Of a DNA stretch of 64,000 nt, positions 11,135 to 23,430 are shown piece after piece. Under the pieces are notes generated by a model. The model saw nothing but the letters and a program-made list of their open reading frames with translations, had not been told where the DNA came from and did no database searches. Made by a program: the position numbers and the translations under genes. Location of the stretch: positions 682,001-746,000 of the forward strand of contig WTXI01000001.1 in NCBI GenBank assembly GCA_022376515.1. Reading direction: 5' to 3'. Source of the stretch: Lactifluus volemus (taxonomy: Eukaryota > Basidiomycota > Agaricomycetes > Russulales > Russulaceae). Position 1 is the stretch's first letter; every line of letters begins with the position of its first letter.

Positions 11135-12412
11135 ATGATCATAAAGTCGTTTTCCTTCGCGCTCGCTTTTCATGTCGCCTTGACACAGGCTCATGGGGAT
11201 CATTCCAAAAAGCCCGTCTCCGGTGATGCGGAAACTTATGCCCAGCGACACGTATGTGTTCCCTTTACCCCTCATCCTGTCATAGATTCAAACCAGGGTT
11301 CGTTCTCCTCAGATGGCTACCGAGCATCACATGTATGCTAGGAATCATCAAGCTCTTCTATGTTCTGTTCTGACATACTGTGACAGAGACGCGTTCGATC
11401 CCTCAAGTTTCTTTCAATTGCACGATCTCAATAAGTATGTTTGACAGAAAGTCGCGTCTCAACTTTTGCACTGACTTTTTACTAGCGATGGCGCATGGGA
11501 CGCGGAAGAAGTGGAAGCGATATATGGCATGCACCATGTGTATGCGCAAAAACAGTCGAAGGTATGATGGGTCCCTGCCCCCCACCCCCAGCCTATGTAC
11601 GCCAACCTACATGCCCTGTCGTTTAGGATGAAGAGGAGCACCAGAAGAAGTCCAAACACATCGTTAACACCATTTTCGACGCCATCGATAAGGACAGGGA
11701 TGGTAAAATCACCCAGGATGAGTTTGAGGCCGCCGGCCTCTCTGCACTACCCAGTTTTGAGAACCTAGGGGCAGAGGGCACCACTACGACGTGGAGAGCG
11801 GTGTGTTGTCACCTCCCTTTCTGTTTCTCTCTCCTCATCTCTCTTTCAACAGAGTTCTTCCTCCATCATGAAGGTGCGCGTAGTATGTGGATCACAAGCG
11901 TTGCCTCTCACGACCCACTCCCGCTTTAGAACAATACCACAATACCCCGGAAACACAGACCGAAGAGTCCTATACCCATCCGGAAGATTTGGAACATTTT
12001 GCGAATCATGAAACTATCGAAATCACAGAAGCCGAACGGGAAGCAATCTATCAGGGAATCACAGTGGAGGAAGCACTCGCTCAACACAGAAATCCCGCTG
12101 TCTCGGAAGAACACCCAGCGCAGCGTGCGAATACCGACAATCAGGATGTCCCAAAGAAAATTGAACGACCGATTTCCCCAGAACTGCAAGATCCAGCTGT
12201 TCGTTTCCGTGAGGCAAAGGCCGACAGCAAAGTTCATGGTGAATGGGGTACTGGTGAGGCTGGGTATGCAACCCCAAAAAGTGCCTCAGAGAGGATGCGG
12301 AAAAATGTTCCGTACAAGGTGATGTCACATTTACTGTGCTCCGAGTCTCTGCTGGAGGTTGACATAGGAACGTATGCAGTACAAATTCCGTCGGAACTGG
12401 GGCGATTTCTAG
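11135..12412 (+). CDS. SSP120: Nucleobindin/SSP120-like secretory EF-hand protein
   Basis: The start ATG opens a clean signal peptide (SFSFALAFHVALTQAHG) followed by His/Lys-rich sequence. Two EF-hand loops are visible, DLNNDGAWDAEE and DKDRDGKITQDE, both with oxygen ligands at the expected positions. A long Glu-rich region follows, then conserved EWGTGEAGY, and a last exon (12380-12412) ending YKFRRNWGDF, a typical tail of fungal SSP120/nucleobindin proteins. There are several short introns, including small exons near 11314 and 11860. The probable role is calcium binding in the ER/Golgi lumen. It converges with DOP1, with 179 bases between stops. Confidence 0.85.
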
Positions 12413-12591
12413 CTTGCAGGTGTCGTTTTCCGTTGAAGGATTCGGGGCTCAGCGAATCTACCCACCTTGTTTCTATGTGACTGCGCAAGGTAGATTCACA
12501 ATAATATATTTTATGACAAGTTTTCGTCATGATGGTATGGTGCGATGTGATTCCGATCGGTAGTGTCGAATGTGTCGTAAATAGGTGAGAC

Positions 12592-15500
12592 TCATCGAAG
12601 TTCAAACATATCAGACAAGAGACCTCGCTCAACCTCATCCCAGTCGATATTACCTCCACTCGAGTAGATACTTTCGTAGCTTGCAACGCTCACGCTTGAG
12701 AAAAATGGTACCAAGTCGCGTATGGAATCGATTTGGCGCAAGTGGTTGAGCATCGGGCGACGCAGCATGCGAGGGTTTGATACGGGTGTAGACAGTAAAT
12801 CGAAAGCAACTGTCGATCGGCCTTGCATACTCTCCTACCAAGCAAGCAAGGTTTAAACGCTAGTGAGTCACGAACAGCGTCAATAGGACTAACTTGTGGC
12901 GCCGGCAGCCCTCCAGCAATTTCTGACAACTGATCGAGCATTGCCTCGGGAGCAATCTCATCTGGTCGATAGACTGCATCAATCGTATCTGTGATGAAGA
13001 TCCATTGGTGCCTAGCCACTATTGAGCTGTGAAATCAAGAATGAGGAAATGGAAATTTACATTTGGAACTCCTCCGTTTGCAGAACAAGGAGTAGATCGA
13101 TGAATTTGCAAACTGAGAGGATCAAAGACAATACTTCTGAGCCGTCTGAGGGAACTTCGATCATTGTTTGATCAAATAATCGATACTAACAACGGTCAGC
13201 ACAAGTAGAATTAACTTCATTACGAATTAGTACCCACCATCTCTGACAAAATTACGGGCCAGAAGCTGTCCAGGTTGTGTTGGCTCAGCCTACACAAGAG
13301 TACCCTCACACAAAGGTAGACTTCGGCCTGAACAACCGCAGCAGAAGAGCTCTTCAAAGTGTCGACCAGCTTCTCTTGGATCGTTGGAAGAGATGTCAAG
13401 AACTGATTCTTCTCGCCGCAGAGCAAGATATAAGACATTCTTCGCATATTCATGGATCGAAGCTGATTTTCTGTCTCACGGTTGGTGAAGATGTTTGTGG
13501 ACGGTGCCGAGGTCACTTTGCCTATTCTAGGTAAGGAAAATGTGGTAAGTGATAACATAAGTTTCTCACCGAGGAAGTCAGCAAAAACACCCTTGTCTGT
13601 ATCAATCCAAGTATGGATTATAGACCGAAAATCCATACCCGCCTCCGCTGAGCACGAAAAAAAGCGGGGGTCATTGATGACGTCAGAAATCACTCCCCGC
13701 CAAGCTTTCATCGCGGCTGAAATCCGAGTAATCTCGCGTAAAATAGTGAACGTTGTGGGATCGAAGTCCAATGGACTGGCGTAAGTCAGCTTAACGATGA
13801 AGTCGCAGTAGCGTAGTTGTCCCGTACCGGCTTTTAGTCTTCAGGGCTGGTGACACGATATAATACACGACGTTTGTACAGACTGCTAGAACACGGTCGT
13901 TGTCCACAAGGAATTTGCGTAGCCGAGGCAGAGCAGTGTCACCGATGTATTGAACGATCTGCGAGGTCTGGTAAAGGTGAATATTATGCGGATATTTCTT
14001 GAGCTGAGTAGAGAGCACCTGGCCAGTCTGGTCGGCGTCTGGTGGTGGGGATGTCGGCCGTGAGATCGTTTTCTCATCCAGCCTTAGGTCTGGCGATACT
14101 GCTACAGCATGAGCGTTGTCTTCAACAACACCGCAGTGCTCACCTTGGGGAATTGGAGAATCCCGTCCATTCGACGCATGACCGTCTTTGTTATTTCGTC
14201 GGATCCAATAATTTGTGTCCGTACTTCGATTGACGGATATCACTAAAGCATCAAGAAGTTTCCCATATGTATCCTAGACCAGACAGAACAGTAAACCTTC
14301 TTCATAGAACACAAAGCGGAAAAAACCTGAAGATCCTTTCGAATGCGTCTGTCTTCCAAGGCTGTTGTCTGGGTTATCTTGTCTGCCAAGATAGAAACAC
14401 ACCTAGGCAAGAATCATAAGATGATGGAAAGTGGTGGGTGAGGTGCTGCAAACCTCAGTACTGGGAACACCTGCGGCCGGAAGTCTCGGATATTGCTGAT
14501 GATATCTTTTGCCAACTGCAAGAACCGATGCCAAACCTGGACAGCAAGTGGACCCTCAAGTTGGTCGAGATAATTCTCCAAGAATCGGAACAACACGACG
14601 TCGGATCTTGTTGTTTATAAGCGATCAGCGGGAACCGGCGTGAAATGCTCATTTACTCACAGGTTTGGATTGATGACTTGTTTCCGATTCTTGTCGGATA
14701 ACCCACTAATACGACATGAGATACTTTCACATATCATGTGAACAACATTGTGGGCATTGGTTGCAAGCACATCAACTAGTTCGAATGCCGGGATGATAGG
14801 CGACGATGCTAACTATAGACCAGTGAGAATTGTGCCTTGTGACTGTACTACCAAGCTTACCGGTCTCTCCATGTTCCAGCAGTCGACGATGGACTCGAGA
14901 ACTTCGGAAGGTTGTAGGCGAAAGAAGTGCTCGAATAGTCTTCCACAACGTGTTCGCGTTTTGGCACAGATCAAAGATAGCATCTCATGTTTGGAGGTTG
15001 ACGTGCGTAGCTTGGTCTGTCCCATGGTAGCCCAGATAGCGTAGAGGACAACTACGGCTCCATGCAATGAACGATACCCTGGAGAAAGGATCTGAGGGCA
15101 ATGATTACCTGGTCAATATGAACTCTCATAAGAACGAACCGTTAACTGCTCTTCTACATTGCTGGGTGCAGATTCAGACGAAAAAACCCTCGTCACAATT
15201 CCAAAGAGCCCTGCAGGTTCTACTCCGGGCGGCTTCTCTGCTGGAACATCGTCCTCTTCAGCGTGGCTACTGTCAGCTGTCGGAAGACTGAGAAGTACTA
15301 ATCGCTCTAGGGTATTAAGCAGCATGATAAATTCGGCATCGGTTGTGTTGGAGGGGAAATCATGATCGTCGCGGTCTTCCTTGAGGGCCTTGCGGATGTC
15401 ATCTAGGCGATTGCGTAAATTTTTGCAGATACAATCTCCCAGTGGGGATATCATGCCCTGAAGTGTGCGATGAAACTGAAGAACAGAAATAAGAACGAAA

Positions 15501-18500
15501 TCCAGCCAATGTTGTAAGACGGGACTGTTTGAAGGGAGGCTGATCCCGTCCACCAATGTCTGCAAGAGAAGTGGGTTAACAGAAACTGGATGGGAGTCTT
15601 CTGGCCAGTCATGAGGTGAAGATTCCACAGACGTGTCAGTGGCAACTACTTTCGTTGAGCGAAGGGTACGTGGATCCTGACTAGTCGTCATAGCTGAAAT
15701 AACAGAGTGTAGGAGATGAAGAAGCTTGTTCTGGAGCTCCAACCGTTGTGTGTGGACAGAAAAGTACATCTTTCCAATAACGGCTGATTGAACATTCTGG
15801 AGAGAAGGCGGGTCAGCCTCTCCCCGCGCAACAAGGGCTTGCAGGAGGTCGATGGCCGTTGATTGTATGAGGATGTTGCTAGGCATCATAGCTTCAACGC
15901 GCTTGATTTTACACTCCGACTGTAGGAAACTGGAAGGGTATGAATTTCAACAATTTGCTCATCACTATCTGGCACGCACCGAGTCAGCACTTCCAAGAGA
16001 ATGTCTTGATAGGTGGCATCGGAATCAGTCAGTCCAGCTAGAAACGACACTTATCACCATTGTGGAAGAAGAGGTAGTGAGCATACTGAATTGGACTCGT
16101 TCAACGAGCTCAGGATAGTATGACCTTTGGATCAGGGTCGTGCGTACAACCCTTACGAACCCTTGACCCCCAAATTTGACGACCGAAAGCAAGTCTCTAG
16201 AAGGTGATTAATGTATGTCTGATCGAACGGACGCTCATAGGAGAAGCCCTGCAGCTGCTTTCCGTTGATGTTAGTAGCGGAAGGCACCCGTTTCACGGCA
16301 GGATCCAAAAGATCATATAGAATTGGATCCAACACGCTGGGGAAACAGGATAGGTCAGATCAAGGCGAAATTGAACGATAGATGCACTGCACCGTAGGTA
16401 GGACCTAAGACTGCATCGCATCCATGTCTCCCCTATCCTACGGAGACAGGGATCATCGATCTTCAGAGTGTCGAGAGTGATCATCAACGGGACTTTCAAT
16501 GAGAAACCAGGAATGTTGCTATCCTCTGTACGACGAGTCAAAAAAACTGTTGCGGCATATTGACATGGGAGAATGGACCACCTGTTAACCTCCACAGTGT
16601 TCCAAATGCGTGGTATGAAGATTCTCTGTCCATTGCATCGGGCGATGTGAGAGCCTCGGCAACAATTGATTCCACATGTCGATGCGCAGAGGTTTTCTCA
16701 ACCACCCACATAAGACTGGCTGCCCGTGCATGGTACATGGAGTGATTTGGGCGCAGATAGTTGAATAGCTAGAAACCGAATACTACATTGAGCTATGTCG
16801 TATTGGGCATCTGAAGGCAGCTCGACGTACAGTGCGCAACAGCTTAAATATAACATGTCGCTGATCGATTGCCAATGCCGGCTGTATTCCAGGAGCACTT
16901 TGCAGTGAGACTAGCAAAGTGATCACTTGGTCAACAAGAAGGAACGTAACATCCTTTGAGGTGGATAGACAATTGGATGTGTCAGACAGTGATCTCGTGT
17001 ATGATCAAGCACCTACATCAGTTTCCAAGGTCGCGATAAGACAGGACGCCCAGTCAGACGGGTTCCAATCAATAATCAGTTTCTGTTCTTCCTCTAACCC
17101 GGTGGCAGTCACCAATTCATTCAAAAGAGCAAGTGTGCGGACCAAGAGATCACGGAGTGTTTTCTTATGATCAACAGACGCAAAATCGCGGTAGCCAATA
17201 TGGCGCCAAGGGATGCGATATCTTCAAATGCCGTTGCAAAAGGTATTCGGGGAGCTGGCCGGGTTTTGTTGCTGGGCAATTGGATGTCCAATCCATAGAA
17301 CTTCAACGCGAGTTCTAATGGGCCTCGTACATTTGAAAGCGAACTAATGTTCTCATCCACAGGAAGTCGAAGCAGTGAGGATGAGGGGATCTCATCTCTG
17401 AGCGCGTCTAAGAGTCGCAGGATGTCAGAGACCACTGACAGGGAACCTCTCGCCAGACTAAGTGTAGTTTGAATCTACGATGTGCGGCAGTCAGATCAGT
17501 CTCTGGTGCTGGGAAAACCATTCTAACCTGCACGGCTTCGCAAAGAGCAGAAAATACAATCGGTAGGTGAACGAGCTGAATTTCTTCATCTCGAACATGT
17601 ACAGTCTTTAGAATGAAGCGAGTCAAACGGATCACCTGTATCAATCAAAAAATGAGTTTCAGGAACCGCTCTCTGAGTTAGAATCGAACCTCATTTTGCA
17701 ACCCATCTCCGGTGAGCTCATTCAGTATCGCAGTCAACAATTGTTTCCACACAATGTGCGGCTCCACGGCTTCATAAAGGGTGCTTGCGGTTATCACGAC
17801 CTGGAGGAAAGTTTTGTCCTTACACAAGCAAGGAGACCACGAATAAAGCGTACTTACATCTTCGCCAGCTGCTGTCTCTGACTCGATTAAAGACTTGAGA
17901 GCTTTGAAAACGTCCAAAACAATTGCCTCAGTTAAGACACCTCCTATTTCCCACTTATCTAACAAGGAAATGAAGATTTTGAAAGGTCGGGATTCAGGAT
18001 ACTCCGTGGATGGGGAAAACATCTCGGTCTTTAGATACAAATGAGCATTACCAGAAACCTCGGGCAACGGACCTACGCGTAGGGTCGTCTTGAGTAGCTC
18101 CAGTGAATGAGATCGAAGATATGTAATTTGGTGTTCTGCATTCTCATCTGGACCCAGAAGCCATGTGTATAAGCGACGATTAAGGGAAAGATCTCTTCGC
18201 ATGACAACGCTGGTTGCAGCTCGCATAATAATCATGCGATCTTCATGAGATGATTTTTGCATCGGTATTCCATCCAAGCGAAGCACCTGCAGAATGAGGT
18301 CGAGGGCACAGCGACGGACAAGTAAATTGTCATCCTCAAGCGCAGCAGCAAAGGCGCGGATCATGAGACCGACGTCATGTCCAAGCATTGTGGCGAAATC
18401 TGTCATGGATACTCAGTCTTCTGACGTAGTTTGATTATAAACATACCATTTTCAGCGACCAATTTAGATAACCGACGAGATACCAGGCTTAAAGCAGTAC

Positions 18501-19336
18501 CTCGTGCAGGTGGGACAGTTAGCATAATTAACCAAACGTTCTCCAAAAAAAAATATAGAGACACGGCGGTAGACAGTCGGTCAAGCAGGTTCAATACCTG
18601 TGTCTGTGTCAGGATGGAACACCCCGGAAGAAAAAGGTGTGACCTGATCGAAAAACTCCCCCGTTTCCTCCTCGAGTCCAGGAAGGAGGGCAAGAATGAA
18701 TGACTTCATCACAGGTCTCAAACTGTCTTGCAAGGGTAGAAAATGTGCGTCATAAATATTCAGTAATGTGAACTGGTGAGAAAACTGTAGGCAACAGGTG
18801 GCAGTTGAAGAAGGTCTGTATCGTACCTTCACGGATGTTGCGGAGTATTCGAAGAACGGGAATAGACCCGATGTCCACAAGAACAGGTCTCTTCGTAAGC
18901 CATCCAACTGAAAGAGGAGATGAATCAATTTCGTTGAGAAAATAGGACAAGACGACTTACCCCGATGACCCCAAGGACGTGTGCATAAACATCCAGTGCT
19001 CTTTGATGTACCCCAGTTGGCAAAGCTGGGTTCAAACATTGTGAGAGACGTTTCGCAACAACGACTTTGCGAGGAATCTCCTTGAATTGCATGTATGCTT
19101 GTAGTGTCTTTAACGAACAAAGTCAATCGAAACTCGTGACGCTGACCCGAGTGTTCTTGTGCACCTTTAACAACTGCTTGAGAAAGGCGATGAAGTCGGC
19201 CCACTCGTGTACGTTGTCAAACGTGCTCAAGCATCTGTCAACTTGTTGCGTATACTTCTTGTATTTGGGATCTGAAGCGTAAGTCTGCTGTGCTAGCGCT
19301 GTTGTTCAAGTACGGATTAGTTGTGCAGTCCGGCAT
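12592..19336 (-). CDS. DOP1: Dopey-family protein DOP1
   Basis: This very large protein has many exons. The N terminus reads SDPKYKKYTQQVDKCL, WADFIAFLKQLLK, TLQAYMQFKEIPRKVVVAKR, LNPALPTGVHQRALDVYAHV, GLFPFFEYSATSVKPTLL and ILALLPGLEEETGEFFD, the hallmark of the Dopey N-terminal domain. Helical repeats fill the middle, and the C terminus ends DWDEVERGLLSDMFELR, as in Dop1. Dop1 works with the Mon2 scaffold and the flippase Neo1 in endosome-Golgi recycling. The first exon is uncertain: from ATG 19336 the frame is off by one relative to SDPKYKK near 19270, so an extra intron or sequence error sits there. Confidence 0.93.
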
Positions 19337-19610
19337 TATTAACAACGATACCAACCGCGTTCCAGCACTGTACCTGACAAGCTTTTCGCGCTTTGCGTGC
19401 CGAGCTGAACGTCCCGTTGGTTGTTTGGGGCCATGCGGGCCATGCAAACTTACCACCGTACTTTCGGTCAATGACCCGTATGTGACTGAGCTGCTGATCA
19501 CGTACGCTAACCCTTTATGGCCAACCCTAGCCCCAAATTAAGGTTCGGCACTAAAATGACTGATTTTTGCTCAATGAAGCAATAGCTACAAAGATACACA
19601 TTTTGATTAA

Positions 19611-22600
19611 CTAAACGTTGTAATCTCGCTCGTCGCTCCCGATGCATGAGTTAACGTCTTCACTCCGCTGGGCGATAACCTCGTTGAACCGTTGCTTGTA
19701 CGGACAGTTATCGAGTGCCTGAAGGAAATGAATTGACACCCACCATCATGCCTTCCGGTATTGGGAGGGCAAGTCGCAGCCTCTGATCAGCACGTAAAGC
19801 CAGGAAGTCGTGAAGAGAAATCTGGCTGAGGATGGCTGCGGCTGCAAACGCATTCATCCCGTCGACACTAGAGAGATAGCGCTCCTCCTGTAGAGGAAAT
19901 AATATCTCCAAAGTCCTAGAGAAAGTAATGGGACAAGAGATACCTCTTGTTCGTCCACACCCAGCCACAGGCGGTCATCCCAGGGGCCGAACTGAGACCG
20001 AGATTCTGCAATATCGCCCAGAAGACGTGCCATTGTTGCCGCTTGTTCAATGGAGCGAACAAATTGCACCTGAACCACGGCCTGCGATCGTTTTGTCCCA
20101 TACGCCTCTGCAAGAGCCAGGTCTCTGTATATCTTCTTGATAAATTTGATCACCCGAGAAAACAAGTCTGCCCGTCCTTCCTCCTCTTGATGACCTAGCA
20201 AGCCCGAGGTTCCACTACCATACAATTTGAATACAACGACAATACAAGTATACCTCCAAGACAGTGAACAAAGTTTGCTCTTCAAAGAATGGAAGCTAGA
20301 GGGTAGTACGATTTGAAACAGGGGCGAGAAGACCAAAGCTGTGTCACAGTCAAAGACAAGGTCGGCGCCATTAAGCCATTCCCTTTCCCGAAGTTCTATG
20401 CGAAGCGAAGCAAGGTGAAGAGCGCGGGTGAAAAGGCGGTCTTGAAGGAGTTCAACCGAAGCGAGGTATCGATGGTGGCGGCAAGATGACACCTTTAACG
20501 GAGGTAAAGGAGCAGCTAACTTCTCGAGCTCGTGAAGCAGTCTTTCGGTGTCGACGGGTAGAGTTGAGCCCCCTTGCTCCTCAGTGCGATCTGGCGGGGC
20601 AGGAGGTGTTCCATAGCCGGGTCGTGTAAGCAACGGCTGTTTTGCGAGTGCACTCAAAAACCCCCGTAAAGACTGTTCACCACAGAGCACTGACGCAGAC
20701 GAGGCTCCAGCTAAGGTTGAGTTGTTACCATCAAGCCCGCTGACTTCCGACAAGTAAATCTGGTCCGGACTTGGATTCTCAAAACTCTCCAGACACGAAA
20801 TTAAGGCAGGGTCCTGACAAGAGTTAGCAGAAAATGCTGTGATAATCGATAGTCGTACCAACCTTGGGTACGATAATAATGTCATTTTCGGCGCCGAGTG
20901 TCACATCTAACTTCCTTACACAATACTGGATCACATGGTGCAACCTGTGCTCACCTTCTGAGGGAAATGAGCAGCCATGCGCCATGTTGTCCGACTCGAG
21001 GGGGATTGTTTGAATGGAATCGGTACTTTGCTCTCGATGGCAATCCTGAACTCAGCTAAGTACAGCTCGGAACCACTGAAAACCCGTCCATACCTCTGAG
21101 GGGCACTCAACAATTGATTTCTCAGAAGTCGGCGATTGGGCGGTGCAACCGTCGTCGTCTAATCGTACTGCACGACCAGATACTCGTTCCAAAAGTGGAC
21201 CATGAAGCGACCTAGATCTGTGCCTTTCTGCTCTCGTCAACAATACATCTGTATTTCCGTAGTTGAAGGAACCGAGATCGACAGTGACAGAATTCAACTT
21301 TGGCGGAGTTCTCGAAATCGCTCTGAGCATTCTTTGGTTCTCTTCCTCGATAGTGATAGTTGAGTCAAAGGGTCTAGCTGATTGAGGAGCTCGGTAAGCT
21401 GGGCCCTGCTTCCATCTAGATCACCGCAGATAGTCGCAGGAAAGTAGTGGTGTTCTGAAACTCCAACAAGTTCTTCAAGAGTCGGTATTACTTGTTCAGA
21501 GTCATAAGGCCTGTCCAAGTTTATAGTTCTCAACTTCCACTCAAAACTGGATTGATGGATTTACCTCCATGTCAGCTCGAAATTCAAAGATTTGACACCC
21601 TTGATTGTAAGGAAGGCGCTGTGAGTAACGAGGGAGCTCATGTCACTGGGCCAGACAACGCGATGAGTATGGACGTTTGGAGGGGGCATCGGTGGAACTA
21701 CAGTCTTACGGTTAGCGTGAGGAGTTGGTAATGTATATGGCTGACCCTGCATTGACTCGTCTCCGAGATCTGCTGACTTGTCTACTAGAACGGTATCTAC
21801 CGTCCCATAGGGAAAGTCAGGTGTGAGGTGATCAAGAAAAGCCTCTCCTGTGTCGTCTGAACATTGCCACACATCATTACGTATCAAAATGGCGTGGTCA
21901 TCGTGGGCTAAATCGCCAGGTGCTACCGCTGCGGTTGATGTTTTGGGGCATCGGGCCATGTCGACGATGGTACCAATATACTCACGAAAACTAGACAAAG
22001 TAGAGTCAGAGTTAGGACGAAAAGCCGCCTATCTAAAAGGACGTACAGTTTACCTTGGCCAGGCCCTCTAAGATCCCCACGAGATCCTCCTGTACCTGAT
22101 TGTCTGGGCATGTACACCGGATCTGTCCCAATACCAATTCAATACTAGTGCTCCTTTAAAAAATACATTCAACCTACCCATTTCCGCTGCGAGGAGGTCA
22201 TGAATCGGTCTTGGCGAATCAGATGGCGGCACAAAAATGTCATATATCTTGCTTGCTCTGTCTTCCAAGGATGGCGTTGCTGGTGGAGACGTTTCTGACA
22301 CAGCTGTATTCTATCCTCAGCCAATGCCATCTGAGATGGGACGTGATCACGTACACCACCCGTCAATGGCAGTTGGGTACTCAAGCATTCCCTTGTCATC
22401 GTCGCTACTTGCGAGGGGTGTCATTAACGGAAGATCGGCCATTGCTCTAGGAACGCGGGAGGGTTGCCCTGATGTTATGGTAGTTCTCGAGAACAGGGGC
22501 GGAGTTTGAGGGCAAGGTGCCAGGAGAGGTGGTGATGGCGGCCAGTTTGGGAATGGAGAAGAGAGTGGATACTCTGTTCCGCTTGACTGCTGGGTGGAGA

Positions 22601-23386
22601 AAGGGTTTTCCCGATGTAACGACGTAACTTCTTTCCATCTGTGACTATCTATGGTCAGTCGGGAATGACTAGTCCAGTCAGTCAAGCAGCACAGATGAAC
22701 ATCTCCCGAGAAGCTCACAGAGGATCGCCTGTTTGAATCTCAATGTTGTCTTCAAAAGCTTCCTTTAAAACTGATGTCTTCACGTTCTGACTGAGGATTT
22801 CTCTCATACCGGAAGGAAAAGGATGTGACGATTTATAAAATCCCGGTTTTGGAGTGTGCCGGATGGATCGAAGGGCAAGAACCGGAGGGTCTGGGACATA
22901 GTCGGAGACCTGAAAATCTACGGGGAGGAAGCAGGTCAGTAATAACGAGAATCCTGGCTAATTATCAGAATATACTGCTACAGAACGTATCGGGGAAATT
23001 GGTGGTCAAGACTGTCTCGCACAGGGTTGCTTTAACGGTACGATTTATGAGGTCTTGAGCCTTCTTAACTGCGGTAAGCCTCTCCCATGTGTACTCCGGT
23101 TCAATCTGGCAATATTTCCGGACGAAATCGTCCAATGGATCCGAAGCGGGTACCAGAGAATGAGGGTCATCCACGGCGACCGGCATGAGACCACCCATGA
23201 GTGCCTGCATGTAGGAAGACACTCAGTCCCTCTGTAGCTACAAAAACAAGATCCGACCTCATAAACGTGCGACTGAGTGCAGTCAACATAGTTAGTTGTG
23301 AGGTGCGTGGCAACATGCTCGTCCAATAAGTGGTGTATATGTGCATACAAAGCTTGTGAAGTCTTCGTGGTGGTAGAGGCCATCAT
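19611..23386 (-). CDS. Large protein with XPF-like core and helix-hairpin-helix tail; candidate ZIP2/SHOC1-like meiotic protein
   Basis: This multi-exon gene has a long exon at 20885 down to about 19920. N-terminal segments (MASTTTKTSQALYAHIHHLL; IEPEYTWERLTAVKKAQDLI) and a Ser/Pro-rich middle are not recognised. The C-terminal part carries ADLVFDCDTALVFSPLFQIV, a LCSLSWRYTCIVVVFKLYG strand and VVQVQFVRSIEQAATMARLL. It ends in GMNAFAAAAILSQISLHDFL with LRADQRLRL. This order resembles the degenerate XPF-type nuclease fold plus HhH of SHOC1/Zip2 proteins, which promote meiotic crossovers; catalytic ERKxxxD is absent. The identification is from pattern only. The 3' end is uncertain: an alternative stop is at 19708. 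The start is 44 bases from the AP-3 delta start. Confidence 0.5.
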
Positions 23387-23430
23387 CACTCCGGCCCGGA
23401 ATTGGACACATCCACTTGCGTCGGCCACTC

